Shown: piece by piece, positions 1 through 9,327 of the stretch | Numbering within the stretch: position 1 is the first letter of the stretch | Layout of the letters: each line of letters opens with the position of its first letter | NCBI GenBank assembly: GCA_964512305.1 | Contig: CAZEIW010000186.1 | Coordinates: 1-64,000, forward strand | Origin: CAZEIW01 sp964512305 | GTDB lineage: Bacteria > Pseudomonadota > Gammaproteobacteria > Burkholderiales > Burkholderiaceae_F | Direction: 5' to 3' | DNA length: 64,000 nt | The notes under the pieces: model-generated | The model's input: only the letters and a program-made list of their open reading frames with translations | Database searches by the model: none | Told to the model about the DNA's origin: nothing | Program-made: the position numbers and the translations under genes

Positions 1-289
1 GCCCCACGCACGGCCCGTCGACGCAGCGCCCGTCGGCCGGCTCATAGACCGCGCCGTGCGTCGCGCAGATGAGGAACCGTCCCTCGGCGTCGAACACCTG
101 GCCGGGCAGCCAGTCGAGCTCCATGGCAACGTGCGCGCAGCGGTTGAGGTACCCGTAGACGCGCCCGCCATGGCGGATCACGAAGCCGCTGGCGGCACGG
201 CCATCGGCCATCAACTCGAAACGCACCGCGGCGCCGCCCTCGCGCAGCGCGCCCGATTCGCACACGGCGGTCAGCCCGGGATCAGCCAT
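1..289 (-). CDS. Rieske [2Fe-2S] domain protein (3' end cut by window edge)
   Basis: A small Rieske-type ferredoxin-like protein; only the first 96 residues lie in the window. The cluster ligands are visible as C-A-H near residue 52 and C-A-T-H about 22 residues later, the usual C-x-H and C-x2-H pair. Such proteins carry electrons or serve as ferredoxin partners of oxygenases; the exact role here is unknown. The ATG at 289 lies 19 bases inside the end of the upstream HAD gene, so rluC, the HAD gene and this gene form one tightly packed minus-strand operon. It is not the Rieske subunit of the bc1 complex: there is no N-terminal membrane anchor and it lies far from the cytochrome b gene. Confidence 0.85.
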   Translation of the reverse strand, partial: MADPGLTAVCESGALREGGAAVRFELMADGRAASGFVIRHGGRVYGYLNRCAHVAMELDWLPGQVFDAEGRFLICATHGAVYEPADGRCVDGPCVG

Positions 290-924
290 CCGCGCAGGGC
301 AGGCACCGAGTCCACGAGCGCCATCGGTGAGAGGGCCGCGAGCTGCGCCCGCGGATGCGCACCGTACGTCACGCCGACGGCGGCCACGCCGGCGGCCGCA
401 GCCATCTGCAGGTCGTGCGTGGTGTCGCCGATCATCACCATCCGCGAAGCCGCCACGTCGAGCTCCTCGGCAAGCTCGAGCAGCATGGCCGGATCGGGCT
501 TGGGCGCGGTCTCGTCGGCGCAGCGCGTGGCACTGAAGTGCCCCGCCAGCCCGGCGGCTTCGAGGGCGCGTGCGAGTCCCGCGCGCGTCTTGCCGGTGGC
601 GATCGCCAGCGGCACTTCGCGCTCGCGCAGCGCATCGAGCAGCCCGCGCACCTGCGGGAACAGCGCGACCTGGCTTTCGCCGGCGAGATAGTGCGCGCGG
701 TAGCGCGCCGCGAATTCCGGGAAGCGGCTGCTCGACAGCTCCGGCACCGCTCTTGCGAGCGCGTCGGCCAGCCCGAGCCCGATCACGTGCGATGCGCGCT
801 CGAAGTCCGGCACCGTGAGCCCCAGGTCGGCGGCGGCCTGGCGGATCGCCGCGGCGATCAGCGCGGTCGAGTCGACCAGCGTGCCGTCCCAGTCGAAGAC
901 CACCAGGTCGAAGCGGTCGATCAC
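271..924 (-). CDS. HAD-superfamily hydrolase, phosphoglycolate-phosphatase-like
   Basis: A 217-residue haloacid-dehalogenase family phosphatase. The nucleophile motif D-W-D-G-T is at residues 11-15, a T-G-K motif follows mid-protein, and the acidic motif G-D-T-T-H-D is near residue 170; a helical cap domain lies between the first two, as in Gph/PGMB-type enzymes. It probably dephosphorylates a small metabolite such as 2-phosphoglycolate, but the substrate cannot be read from the sequence. The start is a GTG at 922-924 whose last two bases belong to the rluC stop codon (GTGA overlap), arguing for translational coupling. The same frame stays open far upstream through rluC, but that part is antisense-like noise and is not included. 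Confidence 0.88.
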   Translation of the reverse strand: MIDRFDLVVFDWDGTLVDSTALIAAAIRQAAADLGLTVPDFERASHVIGLGLADALARAVPELSSSRFPEFAARYRAHYLAGESQVALFPQVRGLLDALREREVPLAIATGKTRAGLARALEAAGLAGHFSATRCADETAPKPDPAMLLELAEELDVAASRMVMIGDTTHDLQMAAAAGVAAVGVTYGAHPRAQLAALSPMALVDSVPALRGWLIPG

Positions 925-1994
925 CGGATCCCGTGCAGGAAGGCCGCGCACTCGGGCGGCAGCGCGGCGTCGATCGCGATCGGCTCGCCGCCGACCGGAT
1001 GCGACAGCCGCGTCGAAGCGGCATGCAGGAACATGCGTCCCAGGCGGGCGCCGAACTCGCCTCGCGCGGCGCGGCGGTTGAGCTCGAAATCGCCGTACTT
1101 GTCGTCGCCGACGATCGGGAACCCCAGGTGCGCCAGGTGGACCCGTATCTGGTGCGTGCGGCCGGTCTTCAACTCGGCCTCCAGGAGGGAGAAGCCGCGC
1201 AGGCGCGCTTTGAGCGTGAAGACGGTGTGCGCGGCGGCGCCGTCGCCGCCATCGACCACGACCCGCCGCTCGCCCGAGGCATTGACGTACTTCTTCAGGG
1301 CCAGCCGAACGTGCTGCCGCTCGTTGACCCAGTCGCCGGCAACCAGCACGAGATAGCGCTTGTCGACCTGGCCCTCGCGCATCTGAAGGTGCAGGCCGAG
1401 CAGTGCGCGGCGCGACTTGGCGAGCACCAGGACGCCCGAGGTCTCGCGGTCGAGGCGGTGGCCCAGCTCGAGGAAAGGCTGGTTGGGCCGCGCCGCGCGC
1501 ACGCGCTCGATCAGCCCGTGCGCGATGCCGCTGCCTCCGTGCGCCGCGACGCCGGACGGCTTGTCGACCACCAGCAGATGCTCGTCCTCGAAAAGGATCG
1601 GCGGCATCGCCACAATCGCGGGCTGCGCGGGCGGCGTGCCCGCCGCGACCCTCAAGGGCGGAATGCGCAGCTCGTCGCCCGCCTGCAGGCGCCGGTCCGC
1701 CTCGGCCCGACCGCGATTGACCCGGACCTCGCCGCTGCGGACGATGCGGTAGACATGGCTTTTGGGTACGCCCTTGGCGAGCCTGAGCAGGAAGTTGTCC
1801 AGGCGCTGGCCGGCCTGTTCCGGCCCGACCGTCAGGTAGCGGACCGCGGCTGGCGCGGCTGGCGGCGGTGGGTTCGCGGCCGCCGGCGCCCGCGCCGCGC
1901 CGGACTTGCGGGGCGGCGTCGCCCGATCGCTGCCGCGAGAAGCGGCCTTCTCCCCCGATCGGCGGCCGGCCCGTGTTTTGCTTTGGAGGTCCAT
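921..1994 (-). CDS. rluC: 23S rRNA pseudouridine synthase RluC
   Basis: RluA-family enzyme (357 residues) that converts uridines of 23S rRNA (955/2504/2580 in E. coli numbering) to pseudouridine. After a basic, Pro/Ala-rich N-terminal tail of about 50 residues there is an S4 RNA-binding domain (about 55-115) and then the synthase domain. The signature H-R-L-D-R-E-T-S-G holds the catalytic Asp182. The ATG at 1994 is chosen because the family similarity begins shortly after it; further upstream the frame reads through intergenic DNA. It is transcribed divergently from rne, the same rne/rluC arrangement as in E. coli and many other proteobacteria, and heads the operon with the HAD and Rieske genes. 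Confidence 0.93.
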   Translation of the reverse strand: MDLQSKTRAGRRSGEKAASRGSDRATPPRKSGAARAPAAANPPPPAAPAAVRYLTVGPEQAGQRLDNFLLRLAKGVPKSHVYRIVRSGEVRVNRGRAEADRRLQAGDELRIPPLRVAAGTPPAQPAIVAMPPILFEDEHLLVVDKPSGVAAHGGSGIAHGLIERVRAARPNQPFLELGHRLDRETSGVLVLAKSRRALLGLHLQMREGQVDKRYLVLVAGDWVNERQHVRLALKKYVNASGERRVVVDGGDGAAAHTVFTLKARLRGFSLLEAELKTGRTHQIRVHLAHLGFPIVGDDKYGDFELNRRAARGEFGARLGRMFLHAASTRLSHPVGGEPIAIDAALPPECAAFLHGIR

Positions 1995-2581
1995 CTTGCC
2001 TATACTTAAGGCCGGTTGGAGGCAGCCGCAAAGGGTTGCCGCGCCCGCGAAGCGGGATTCCAACCGGTTGCGATTGTAGCGGCGCCCAGCGCGCCCGACT
2101 TCCCGGCGCACACCGCGCCGGCCTGGCGGACGGTCGCGACCATGGGTGCGCCGTGCGCGGTGCGCATGGCGCGTAGGAAGCGGGGGGCGGCGGTCGCCGG
2201 ACATGGTCCGCGCCCGAGCCCATTCCATTTTGAACCAGGGTGCGCGCCGCCTGTCGTCGATGTGGCTGGCGGCACCTGCCGAATTCGGACCAAGCGCAGA
2301 GCCGCTCAAAAATCGGCGTGCCTGAGGGCGTGCCGGTCCCGGCGGATACCGACGCCATAGCCGGTCGCATCGAAACCGCGAAATCTCCGTGCCAAGCCAA
2401 GCCATGATTCCGATCGATCGTTCGCTCGCGGCCTGCGGCCGCGACGCGACACCCGCCGGGCGCTCGCGCGCCGGGCGGGTCCTCGGAGTCGCCTTGACGG
2501 GCCGGGGTCCTCACCGCGGGTCGCCGCGCGCCTGATCCGGATCGGCACACGAGCGCCCCGAAAGAGGCGCCAGGAGTGCTG
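1995..2581. other. Divergent rluC/rne intergenic region, probable rne 5' leader
   Basis: 587 bases with no credible gene. In enterobacteria the rne transcript has a long 5' untranslated region through which RNase E represses its own synthesis; the size and position of this gap fit the same arrangement, but I see no clear hairpin or sigma-70 promoter pair to prove it. On the rluC side there is only a loose TATAGG-like hexamer about ten bases before its ATG. Reading frames that cross this gap are extensions of neighbouring noise. Confidence 0.5.
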
Positions 2582-5425
2582 ATGAAGCGCATGTTGTTCA
2601 ACGCGACGCACGCGGAGCAGTTGCGCGTCGCGATCGTCGACGGCCAGAAGCTGCTCGATCTCGACATCGAGACGACCGGCCGCGAGCAGCGTAAATCCAA
2701 CATCTACAAAGGGGTCGTGACGCGGGTCGAGCCCAGCCTCGAGGCCTGCTTCGTCGACTACGGCGAGGAGCGGCACGGATTCCTGCCCTTCAAGGAGATC
2801 TCGCGCCAGTACTTCAAGCCCGGGGTCGACGTCGGCCGGGCCCGCATCAGCGACGCCATCGCCGAAGGCCAGCAGCTGATCGTCCAGGTCGAGAAGGAGG
2901 AGCGCGGCAACAAGGGCGCTGCCCTGACCACGTTCATATCCCTCGCGGGGCGGTACCTGGTGCTGATGCCGAACAACCCGCGGGGCGGGGGCGTCTCGCG
3001 GCGGGTCGAGGGCGACGACCGGCAGGAGCTGCGCGAGGCGATCGACCAGCTCGACCTGCCGCAGGGGATGAGCGTCATCGCGCGCACGGCCGGCATCGGC
3101 CGGGCGGTCGAGGAACTGCAATGGGACCTCAAGTACCTGCTGCAGCTGTGGAAGGCGATCACCGATGCGGTCGCGCAGGTGAAGGCGCCCGAGCTGATCT
3201 ACCTCGAGTCGAGCCTGGTGATCCGCGCGATCCGCGACTACTTCAATCCCGACATCGGCGAGATCCTGATCGACACCGAGGAGGTCTACGAGCAGGCGAA
3301 GACCTTCGTCGACCTGGTGATGCCGGACGTCGCGCCGCGGGTCAAGCGCTACAAAGACGACGTGCCGCTGTTTTCGCGCTTCCAGATCGAGCACCAGATC
3401 GAGAGCGCGCATTCGCGCACCGTCGCCCTGCCGTCGGGCGGCGCGATCGTGATCGACCACACCGAGGCGCTCGTGGCGGTCGACGTCAACTCGGCGCAAG
3501 CCACGCGCGGCGCCGACATCGAGGAAACCGCCACCCGCACCAATCTGGAGGCGGCCGAAGAGGCCGCCCGGCAGCTGCGCCTGCGCGACCTCGGCGGCCT
3601 GATCGTGATCGACTTCATCGACATGGAGGAGGGGAAGAACCAGCGCGCGGTCGAGCAGCGCCTGAAAGACGCTCTGCACTTCGACCGTGCGCGGGTGCAG
3701 ATGGGCAAGATCTCGCGCTTCGGGCTGATGGAGCTGTCGCGCCAGCGGCTGCGTCCGGCGCTCAGCGAAGGCAGCCATATCACCTGCCCGCGCTGCAACG
3801 GCGTGGGCCAGGTACGCGACACCGAAAGCTCGGCGCTGCACATCCTGCGCATCCTGCAGGAGGAGGCGATGAAGGAGAGCACGGCCGCGGTGCACGCCCA
3901 GGTGCCGGTCGACGTCGCCACGTATCTGCTCAACGAAAAGCGCGCCGACATCACGAAGCTCGAAGCCCGGCTGCGGGTGTCGGTGGTGCTGGTCCCGAAC
4001 AAGTTTCTCGAGACGCCGCACTACAGCATCGAGCGCCTGCGGCACGACGACGAGCGCCTCGACCAGCCCGCGGCGAGCTACGACCGGGTGATCGCTCCGC
4101 CGGCCGAGGAGCCGTACACCATCGCCCATGCCGAGCCGCGCAACCGGCGCCAGGAAGCCGTGGTCAAGGGCATCGTGCCGGATACGCCGGCACCGGTGAT
4201 CGTGCCGTCGCCGATGGCGTCGCCGACGCAGCCGGCAAGCGGCAACGGCGCAGCGCTTCCCCAGACCTCGCTGTGGACCCGGTTCAAGGCCTGGTTCGGT
4301 GCCACGGAAACAGCGCCGGCGCCCGTACCGGTCAAGACCGCGCCGCGGACGGCCGAAAAGCGGCCCGATGGCGAGGCAGGCGAGCGTGCCCGGCGCGGCC
4401 GGGGCGAGCGGCGCGGCGAGCGCCAGGATGGCGGACGGCGAGGCGAGCGGCGCGACCGGCGGCCGGAACGCGGTGCTCGTGAGGAGCGCGGCGAGCGCAA
4501 CGAGCGTGGCGAGCGCGGAGAGGCCCCGCGCGAGCAGGCCGAGAGCGGCGGACGGCGCGAGCCGCGACGCGAGGACAAGCCTCAGGCACGAAAGGAGCGG
4601 GGCGAGCCGGGCCGCGGTGGCGAGGCGCGGCGCGATCGCCCGACGGCGCCTGCGGCGTCCGCGGGGTCCGTGGGAGAGGCCGCGACGGTCGAATCCAGCG
4701 AAGCGCGCGGCGAGGCGGGCGGATCGCGCCGGCGGCCGCGGCGCGAGCAGGAAAAACCCGCAGGCGCGGCGGCAAGAGTCGAGGATTCCGCGCTGGTTCC
4801 GGCAGCCGCCGCGGCGGTGGCGGGTGCGGCCGGGGAGCCCGGCGTAGCGGGAACCGAAGCGCCAGCGGTGCCACCGGGCGCCGGCGAGCCCCCGCTGAGC
4901 GATGCTGCCGCCGGCGAAGAGCGGCGCGGCCGCCGCCGCCGCCGCCGTGGCCGCGGCGGCCGCGGCGGCGAGCGCGCCGATTCCGGTGGTGTCGACGCTC
5001 ATGCGGCCAGCGATGACGTGGAGCTCGAGACCGACGAAGCGATCGTGCACGAAGCCGGACCGGCTGAGGCACCGCGCGCGGAGCCCGAGCTGTCGGCCGG
5101 CGCGAAGGAGCCCAGCGTCGACGCAAAGGCGGAATCGCCGACGCCGGTCATTGCCGGCCAGGCGATGGCGGCGGTGGGAGGCGTGTCCGCCGCAGCCGCC
5201 GCAGCCCAGGTGCCGGTCGAACCCGCGCCGCTCAAGCTGTCCGAGATCCTGCCGGTTCTCGAAGCGGCCGGCATGCAGCTCGCGCAGACCGACCCCTCGA
5301 AGCTGGCCGAGGTCCAGGCCCGGATCGCGAGCGAACCCAGGGCGGCGCGCGTCGTGCGCGAACGCCCGGTGTCGTTGCCGCAGGAGGAAGGTCCGCTGGT
5401 CCAGGTGGAGACGCGGGGCGGCTGA
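2582..5425 (+). CDS. rne: Ribonuclease E
   Basis: Essential endoribonuclease of mRNA decay and rRNA/tRNA processing, scaffold of the degradosome. In this 947-residue protein the S1 domain lies at about 35-120, and the DNase I-like catalytic core carries the two metal-binding aspartates D301 (V-D-V-N-S) and D344 (V-I-D-F-I-D). The zinc-link cysteines C402 and C405 (C-P-R-C) dimerise the enzyme. From about residue 580 the tail is disordered and very rich in Arg, Gly and Glu, ending with a short Ala/Leu-rich segment that may recruit partners. The ATG at 2582 is preceded by AGGAG at 2572-2576; a GTG six bases upstream is in frame but overlaps that ribosome site. Confidence 0.96.
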   Translation: MKRMLFNATHAEQLRVAIVDGQKLLDLDIETTGREQRKSNIYKGVVTRVEPSLEACFVDYGEERHGFLPFKEISRQYFKPGVDVGRARISDAIAEGQQLIVQVEKEERGNKGAALTTFISLAGRYLVLMPNNPRGGGVSRRVEGDDRQELREAIDQLDLPQGMSVIARTAGIGRAVEELQWDLKYLLQLWKAITDAVAQVKAPELIYLESSLVIRAIRDYFNPDIGEILIDTEEVYEQAKTFVDLVMPDVAPRVKRYKDDVPLFSRFQIEHQIESAHSRTVALPSGGAIVIDHTEALVAVDVNSAQATRGADIEETATRTNLEAAEEAARQLRLRDLGGLIVIDFIDMEEGKNQRAVEQRLKDALHFDRARVQMGKISRFGLMELSRQRLRPALSEGSHITCPRCNGVGQVRDTESSALHILRILQEEAMKESTAAVHAQVPVDVATYLLNEKRADITKLEARLRVSVVLVPNKFLETPHYSIERLRHDDERLDQPAASYDRVIAPPAEEPYTIAHAEPRNRRQEAVVKGIVPDTPAPVIVPSPMASPTQPASGNGAALPQTSLWTRFKAWFGATETAPAPVPVKTAPRTAEKRPDGEAGERARRGRGERRGERQDGGRRGERRDRRPERGAREERGERNERGERGEAPREQAESGGRREPRREDKPQARKERGEPGRGGEARRDRPTAPAASAGSVGEAATVESSEARGEAGGSRRRPRREQEKPAGAAARVEDSALVPAAAAAVAGAAGEPGVAGTEAPAVPPGAGEPPLSDAAAGEERRGRRRRRRGRGGRGGERADSGGVDAHAASDDVELETDEAIVHEAGPAEAPRAEPELSAGAKEPSVDAKAESPTPVIAGQAMAAVGGVSAAAAAAQVPVEPAPLKLSEILPVLEAAGMQLAQTDPSKLAEVQARIASEPRAARVVRERPVSLPQEEGPLVQVETRGG

Positions 5426-5443
5426 ACCGCAGCTCCGAGAGGC

Positions 5444-5492
5444 GGCGGAGCCAGACGTTTGGCGCCGGTCGCTTCGGAACCGACGCTCCGCC
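5444..5492. terminator. Possible bidirectional terminator between rne and the SDR gene
   Basis: The convergent gap holds an 8-base perfect inverted repeat, GGCGGAGC at 5444-5451 and GCTCCGCC at 5485-5492, enclosing a smaller GC-rich hairpin. Neither side has a T-run, so intrinsic termination is uncertain. Confidence 0.35.
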
Positions 5493-6242
5493 TCAGACCG
5501 TGCGGCCTCCGTCGACGGGAAATTCGACCCCGGTGATGAAGGCCGCGTCGTCCGAGGCGAGGAACACTGCCGCCTTGGCGACGTCGTCCGGGCGGCTCAG
5601 GCGTCCGAGGGGAATGCCGGCGACGAAGCGCTTGCGGTTTTCCGGCGTATCCGGCATGCCCATGAAGGCTTCCAGCAGGCCGGTCTCGCCCATCACGGGG
5701 CAGATCGCATTGACGCGGATGCCGTCGGGCGCGAGCTCGACCGCCATCGATTTCGACAGCAGGTTGACGGCGGCTTTCGAGCCGTTGTACCAGGTCAGCC
5801 CCGGTCGCGGCCGGATGCCCGCGGTCGACCCGATGTTCAGGATCACCCCGCGCCGCCGCGGTCGCATCACCGGAACCGCGGCAAGCGCCATCAGGTAGAT
5901 CGATTTCACGTTGATCGCGTAGACGCGATCGAAGCTCGCCTCGTCGACCTCGAGCATCGGCTGGTTGCGATGCGTCCAGCCGGCGTTGTTGACGACGATG
6001 TCCAGCGCGCCGAAGCGCTGCAGGGTAAAGTCCACCAGCGCCTCGACGTCGGCGCGGCGCGCCACGTCGCAGGCGAACGCGGCCGCCCCGCTGCCGAGCT
6101 CGGCCGCGACGGCGGTGGCACCCTCGAGGTTGATGTCGGCCAGCGCCACCCGCGCGCCTTCGGCCACGTAGAGCCGCGCGATCGCCGCGCCGAACCCGCT
6201 CGCCGCCCCCGTCACGATGGCTACCTGCCGATCCAGTCTCAT
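5493..6242 (-). CDS. Short-chain dehydrogenase/reductase (SDR) family oxidoreductase
   Basis: Classical SDR of 249 residues. The nucleotide-binding T-G-x3-G-x-G turn is at 11-18, the N-N-A-G motif at 85-88, and the catalytic residues are S139, Y152 and K156 (Y-N-G-S-K). An Asp at the end of the second beta strand (L-A-D-I-N) suggests NAD(H) rather than NADP(H). The substrate is not evident; the family covers sugar, alcohol and acyl reductases. The ATG at 6242 has a GGAG ribosome site six bases upstream, and extensions beyond it lack SDR similarity. It is a single gene, convergent with rne. Confidence 0.88.
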   Translation of the reverse strand: MRLDRQVAIVTGAASGFGAAIARLYVAEGARVALADINLEGATAVAAELGSGAAAFACDVARRADVEALVDFTLQRFGALDIVVNNAGWTHRNQPMLEVDEASFDRVYAINVKSIYLMALAAVPVMRPRRRGVILNIGSTAGIRPRPGLTWYNGSKAAVNLLSKSMAVELAPDGIRVNAICPVMGETGLLEAFMGMPDTPENRKRFVAGIPLGRLSRPDDVAKAAVFLASDDAAFITGVEFPVDGGRTV

Positions 6243-6387
6243 GAGTTGCTCCGGGCTCCCGTCCGCCTGATCCAAGGCTATTTTGAACCGGCGTCGCGGG
6301 CGCTGCCGACCTGCGCGTCGGCGCATGCCGCGGTCCGGAGTTGCCGCGGCCGCCGCCTTGGGTAACATCCATGATCCGGGACTCGAC

Positions 6388-7518
6388 ATGACCGACCGCG
6401 TAATACCCCTACTGGACACGCGCACGCGCCGCCTGCGCGCGCCGATGAAGCCCGATGCCGCCGCAGCCGAGCCGGTGGCGGCCGACGGGCGCGTGGTCGA
6501 CACGCTCGGGCGGCCCGTGCGTGATCTTCGAATCTCGGTCACCGATCGCTGCAACTTCCGCTGCGTGTACTGCATGCCGAAGGAGGTGTTCGACCGCAGC
6601 TACCGCTTCCTGCCGCACGCCGAGTTGCTCAGCTTCGAGGAGATCACGCGGCTGGCGCGCCTGTTCGTCGAGCACGGGGTCGAGAAGATCCGGCTGACCG
6701 GCGGCGAGCCGTTGCTGCGCAAGGACCTGGAAAAGCTGATCGAGATGCTCGCGCGCATCACGACGCGCAGCGGCGCGCCGCTCGATCTGACCCTGACCAC
6801 GAACGCGTCGATCCTGGCGCGCAAGGCGCGCTCGCTCGCCGACGCCGGGTTGCGCCGGATCAGCGTGTCGCTCGACGCGCTCGACGACGCGGTATTCCGG
6901 CGCATGAACGATGTCGATTTCCCGGTCGCCGACGTGCTGGCCGGCATCGACGCTGCGGCGGCGGCCGGCCTCGGGCCGGTCAAGGTCAACATGGTGGTCA
7001 AGCGCGGCGTCAACGACGGGCAGATCCTGCCGATGGCTCGCCACTTCCGTGCCCTCGGTCATGTGCTGCGCCTGATCGAGTTCATGGACGTCGGCAACTC
7101 CAACGGCTGGCGCCTGGATGACGTCGTTCCCTCGGCCGAGGTGATCGCGCGCATCGACGCCGAAATGCCGCTCGAGCGCGTGCCGCCGAACTACGCCGGC
7201 GAGGTCGCCGATCGCTGGCGCTACCGCGGCAGCGACGCCGAGGTCGGCGTGATCTCCAGTGTCACGCAGGCGTTCTGCCGGGATTGCACGCGCGCCCGGC
7301 TGTCGACCGAGGGCCGTCTCTACCTCTGCCTGTTCGCCGAGCAGGGCTACGATCTGCGTGCGCCGATGCGCGGCGGCGCCGCCGACGCGGAGATTTCGAC
7401 GGCGATCGGGCGTATCTGGCGCGCGCGGGCCGACCGCTACTCGGAGCTTCGGAGCCTGGCGACCGCCGGAGCCGCCGCCTCGACCCGCAAGATCGAGATG
7501 TCCTACATCGGCGGCTGA
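6388..7518 (+). CDS. moaA: GTP 3',8-cyclase MoaA (molybdenum cofactor biosynthesis)
   Basis: Radical-SAM enzyme that, with MoaC, converts GTP to cyclic pyranopterin monophosphate, the first step of molybdopterin synthesis. The SAM-cluster cysteines are C55, C59 and C62 (C-N-F-R-C-V-Y-C). The second, substrate-binding cluster is formed by three cysteines near the C-terminus (F-C-R-D-C and, 14 residues later, L-C-L-F). The protein ends in the conserved Gly-Gly dipeptide needed for activity. The start at 6388 gives 376 residues with a variable N-terminal 40; an upstream in-frame ATG at 6283 only adds Arg-rich sequence. It is followed 67 bases later by moeA, so the two likely form an operon. Confidence 0.95.
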   Translation: MTDRVIPLLDTRTRRLRAPMKPDAAAAEPVAADGRVVDTLGRPVRDLRISVTDRCNFRCVYCMPKEVFDRSYRFLPHAELLSFEEITRLARLFVEHGVEKIRLTGGEPLLRKDLEKLIEMLARITTRSGAPLDLTLTTNASILARKARSLADAGLRRISVSLDALDDAVFRRMNDVDFPVADVLAGIDAAAAAGLGPVKVNMVVKRGVNDGQILPMARHFRALGHVLRLIEFMDVGNSNGWRLDDVVPSAEVIARIDAEMPLERVPPNYAGEVADRWRYRGSDAEVGVISSVTQAFCRDCTRARLSTEGRLYLCLFAEQGYDLRAPMRGGAADAEISTAIGRIWRARADRYSELRSLATAGAAASTRKIEMSYIGG

Positions 7519-7585
7519 CGCCGCCGCCCGAACCCGGTGGAAGGACGAGCCATCGAACCCGCCCCCGCCCCGGCGAAGTTCCTGA

Positions 7586-8830
7586 GTGACAGTGCCTGAC
7601 GACCGTCCGCCGATCGAACTGACGCTCGCGGAGGCGTTTGCCGAGATCACCCGGCGCCTGCTGCCGATCGACAGCGCCCAGCGGGTCGCGGCGCGGGTCG
7701 CCGCGGGACGGGTCCTTGCGCACGACGTGGTGTCGCGACTCGATCTGCCGGCGTTCGACAATTCCGCGATGGATGGCTACGCGCTGCGCGCTCGCGACGC
7801 GCGCGGCGGGCGGGTCGAGCTTCGCGTGACCGGGCACGCGCGGGCCGGTCACGGGTTCGGCGGCATGGTCGGTTCCGGCGAGTGCGTCCGAACCATGACC
7901 GGCGCGCCGATGCCCGAGGGCACCGACGCCGTCGTGGCGCTGGAGGACGTCGAAGCGGCGACCGCAAGCTCGGTCGTGCTGCACGGTCCGGTCGCACCCG
8001 GCACCCATCGGCGCCTGCGCGGCGAGCACGTGCACGCGGGCGACGCGGTGCTGCGCCGCGGGCGCCGGCTGCGCGGCTGCGACCTCGGGCTGGCGATCGG
8101 CGTCGGGGTCGACCAGCTGACGGTCTTCCGGCCCTTGCGCGTGGGCGTGCTGTCGACCGGCGACGAGCTCGCCGATCCGCCCGCGGCACTTCCGAAGGCC
8201 GGCGGCTACGACGCCAACCGCCCGTTCCTGCTGGCGTCGCTCGAGCGCCACATGATGGCCGCGTTCGACCTGTCGATCTGCCCCGATGACGGCAGCGCCT
8301 TCGCGCGCGCCGTCGAGCGTGCGTTCGAGCTGAACCTGGACGTCCTGCTCACCACGGGCGGTGCCGCGCAGGGCGACGCCGATGTCGTGCGCCGCTTCGG
8401 CGGCGTCGAATTCCTGTGGCTGAATTTCCGGCCCGGGCGCGGCCTCGCGCTCGCGCAGCTGCGGCAGGCGGCGCGGTCGCTGCCGCTGATCGGCCTGCCC
8501 GGCAACGCGGTTGCGGCCTACGTGATGTTCCACCTGCTGGCGCTGCCGTCGCTGCTCCATCTGGCGGGCGCGCATGCGAGTCTTGCGCCGCACATCGAGC
8601 TGCCGCTGGCCTGCGACCTCGGCGCCCTGCCCGACCGGATCGACTACCGGCGCGCCCGCCTGGTGCGCGACTCCGGCGGGCGCCTGGCGGTCGAGCCGTT
8701 GCGCGACCAGGGCGCGGCGATGCTGCGCACGCTCAGCGATGCCGACGCGTTGATCGCGGTCGGCCCCGGCTGCGCGCGCCGCGCGGGCGGCCGGGTGCCG
8801 GCGGTGCTGCTCGACTCGATCGATCCGTGA
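7586..8830 (+). CDS. moeA: Molybdopterin molybdenumtransferase MoeA
   Basis: Inserts molybdate into adenylated molybdopterin to give active molybdenum cofactor. The 414-residue protein shows the MoeA hallmarks: D-N-S-A-M-D-G-Y-A near residue 55, the G-E-C-V-R-T-M-T-G-A-P-M-P segment of domain II, the central MPT-binding domain with S-T-G-D-E-L, and L-P-G-N-A-V-A in the last third. The GTG at 7586 is the first codon consistent with the family N-terminus; its ribosome site is weak. Together with moaA it indicates that this organism makes Mo-enzymes elsewhere; the Mo-enzyme-like ActB1 near 60 kb need not use the cofactor. Confidence 0.93.
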   Translation: MTVPDDRPPIELTLAEAFAEITRRLLPIDSAQRVAARVAAGRVLAHDVVSRLDLPAFDNSAMDGYALRARDARGGRVELRVTGHARAGHGFGGMVGSGECVRTMTGAPMPEGTDAVVALEDVEAATASSVVLHGPVAPGTHRRLRGEHVHAGDAVLRRGRRLRGCDLGLAIGVGVDQLTVFRPLRVGVLSTGDELADPPAALPKAGGYDANRPFLLASLERHMMAAFDLSICPDDGSAFARAVERAFELNLDVLLTTGGAAQGDADVVRRFGGVEFLWLNFRPGRGLALAQLRQAARSLPLIGLPGNAVAAYVMFHLLALPSLLHLAGAHASLAPHIELPLACDLGALPDRIDYRRARLVRDSGGRLAVEPLRDQGAAMLRTLSDADALIAVGPGCARRAGGRVPAVLLDSIDP

Positions 8831-8844
8831 CTGGAGGACGGCCG

Positions 8845-9282
8845 ATGGAACCGCTGCAAGCCATGGATCTCGCCTCGCTGCAGCGCCTGCTCGACCCGCT
8901 GCTGCCCGGCCTGCTGGGAATGCGGCTCACCGACGTCGGCCCGCAGCGCGTCGTCGCGACCATGGAAGTGAAGCCGGAGCTGTGCACGGTGGGCGGTTCG
9001 CTGCACGGCGGCGCGATCATGGCATTCGCCGACACGCTTGGCGCTGTGGCGACGTTCCTGAACCTGCCCGGGGGCGCGCGCACGACGACGATCGAATCGA
9101 AGACCAACTTCGTCGGCGCCGCGCCGCGCGGAACGAGCGTGGTCGGGGAGTCGACGCCGATTCATCTAGGGCGTTCCACCATGGTGTGGCAGACGCGCGT
9201 GCGCACCGACGCCGGGCGCCTGTGCGCCGTCGTGATCCAGACCCAGATGGTGCTGCCCGGGGAGCGCGCGGGAAAAGACTGA
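8845..9282 (+). CDS. PaaI-type hotdog thioesterase
   Basis: A 145-residue single-domain hotdog protein of the PaaI/YbgC-like thioesterase group. The family signature around G-G-S-L-H-G-G-A-I-M-A-F-A-D-T appears at about residues 49-63, including the His-Gly-Gly turn and downstream Asp used in catalysis. It probably hydrolyses an acyl- or aryl-CoA thioester; the substrate is not predictable. The ATG at 8845 has a clear GGAGG at 8833-8837 and begins 14 bases after the moeA stop, so it is likely cotranscribed with moaA-moeA without an obvious functional link. Confidence 0.87.
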   Translation: MEPLQAMDLASLQRLLDPLLPGLLGMRLTDVGPQRVVATMEVKPELCTVGGSLHGGAIMAFADTLGAVATFLNLPGGARTTTIESKTNFVGAAPRGTSVVGESTPIHLGRSTMVWQTRVRTDAGRLCAVVIQTQMVLPGERAGKD

Positions 9283-9327
9283 GCCCTCCCCGCAACGACC
9301 CGCCGGGCGGAGCCGGCGAAGAGTTGC

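Noticed and set aside
2306..5050. Long frame antisense to rne
   Set aside because: It is low-complexity Ala/Arg opposite the disordered RNase E tail, with no ribosome site or similarity.
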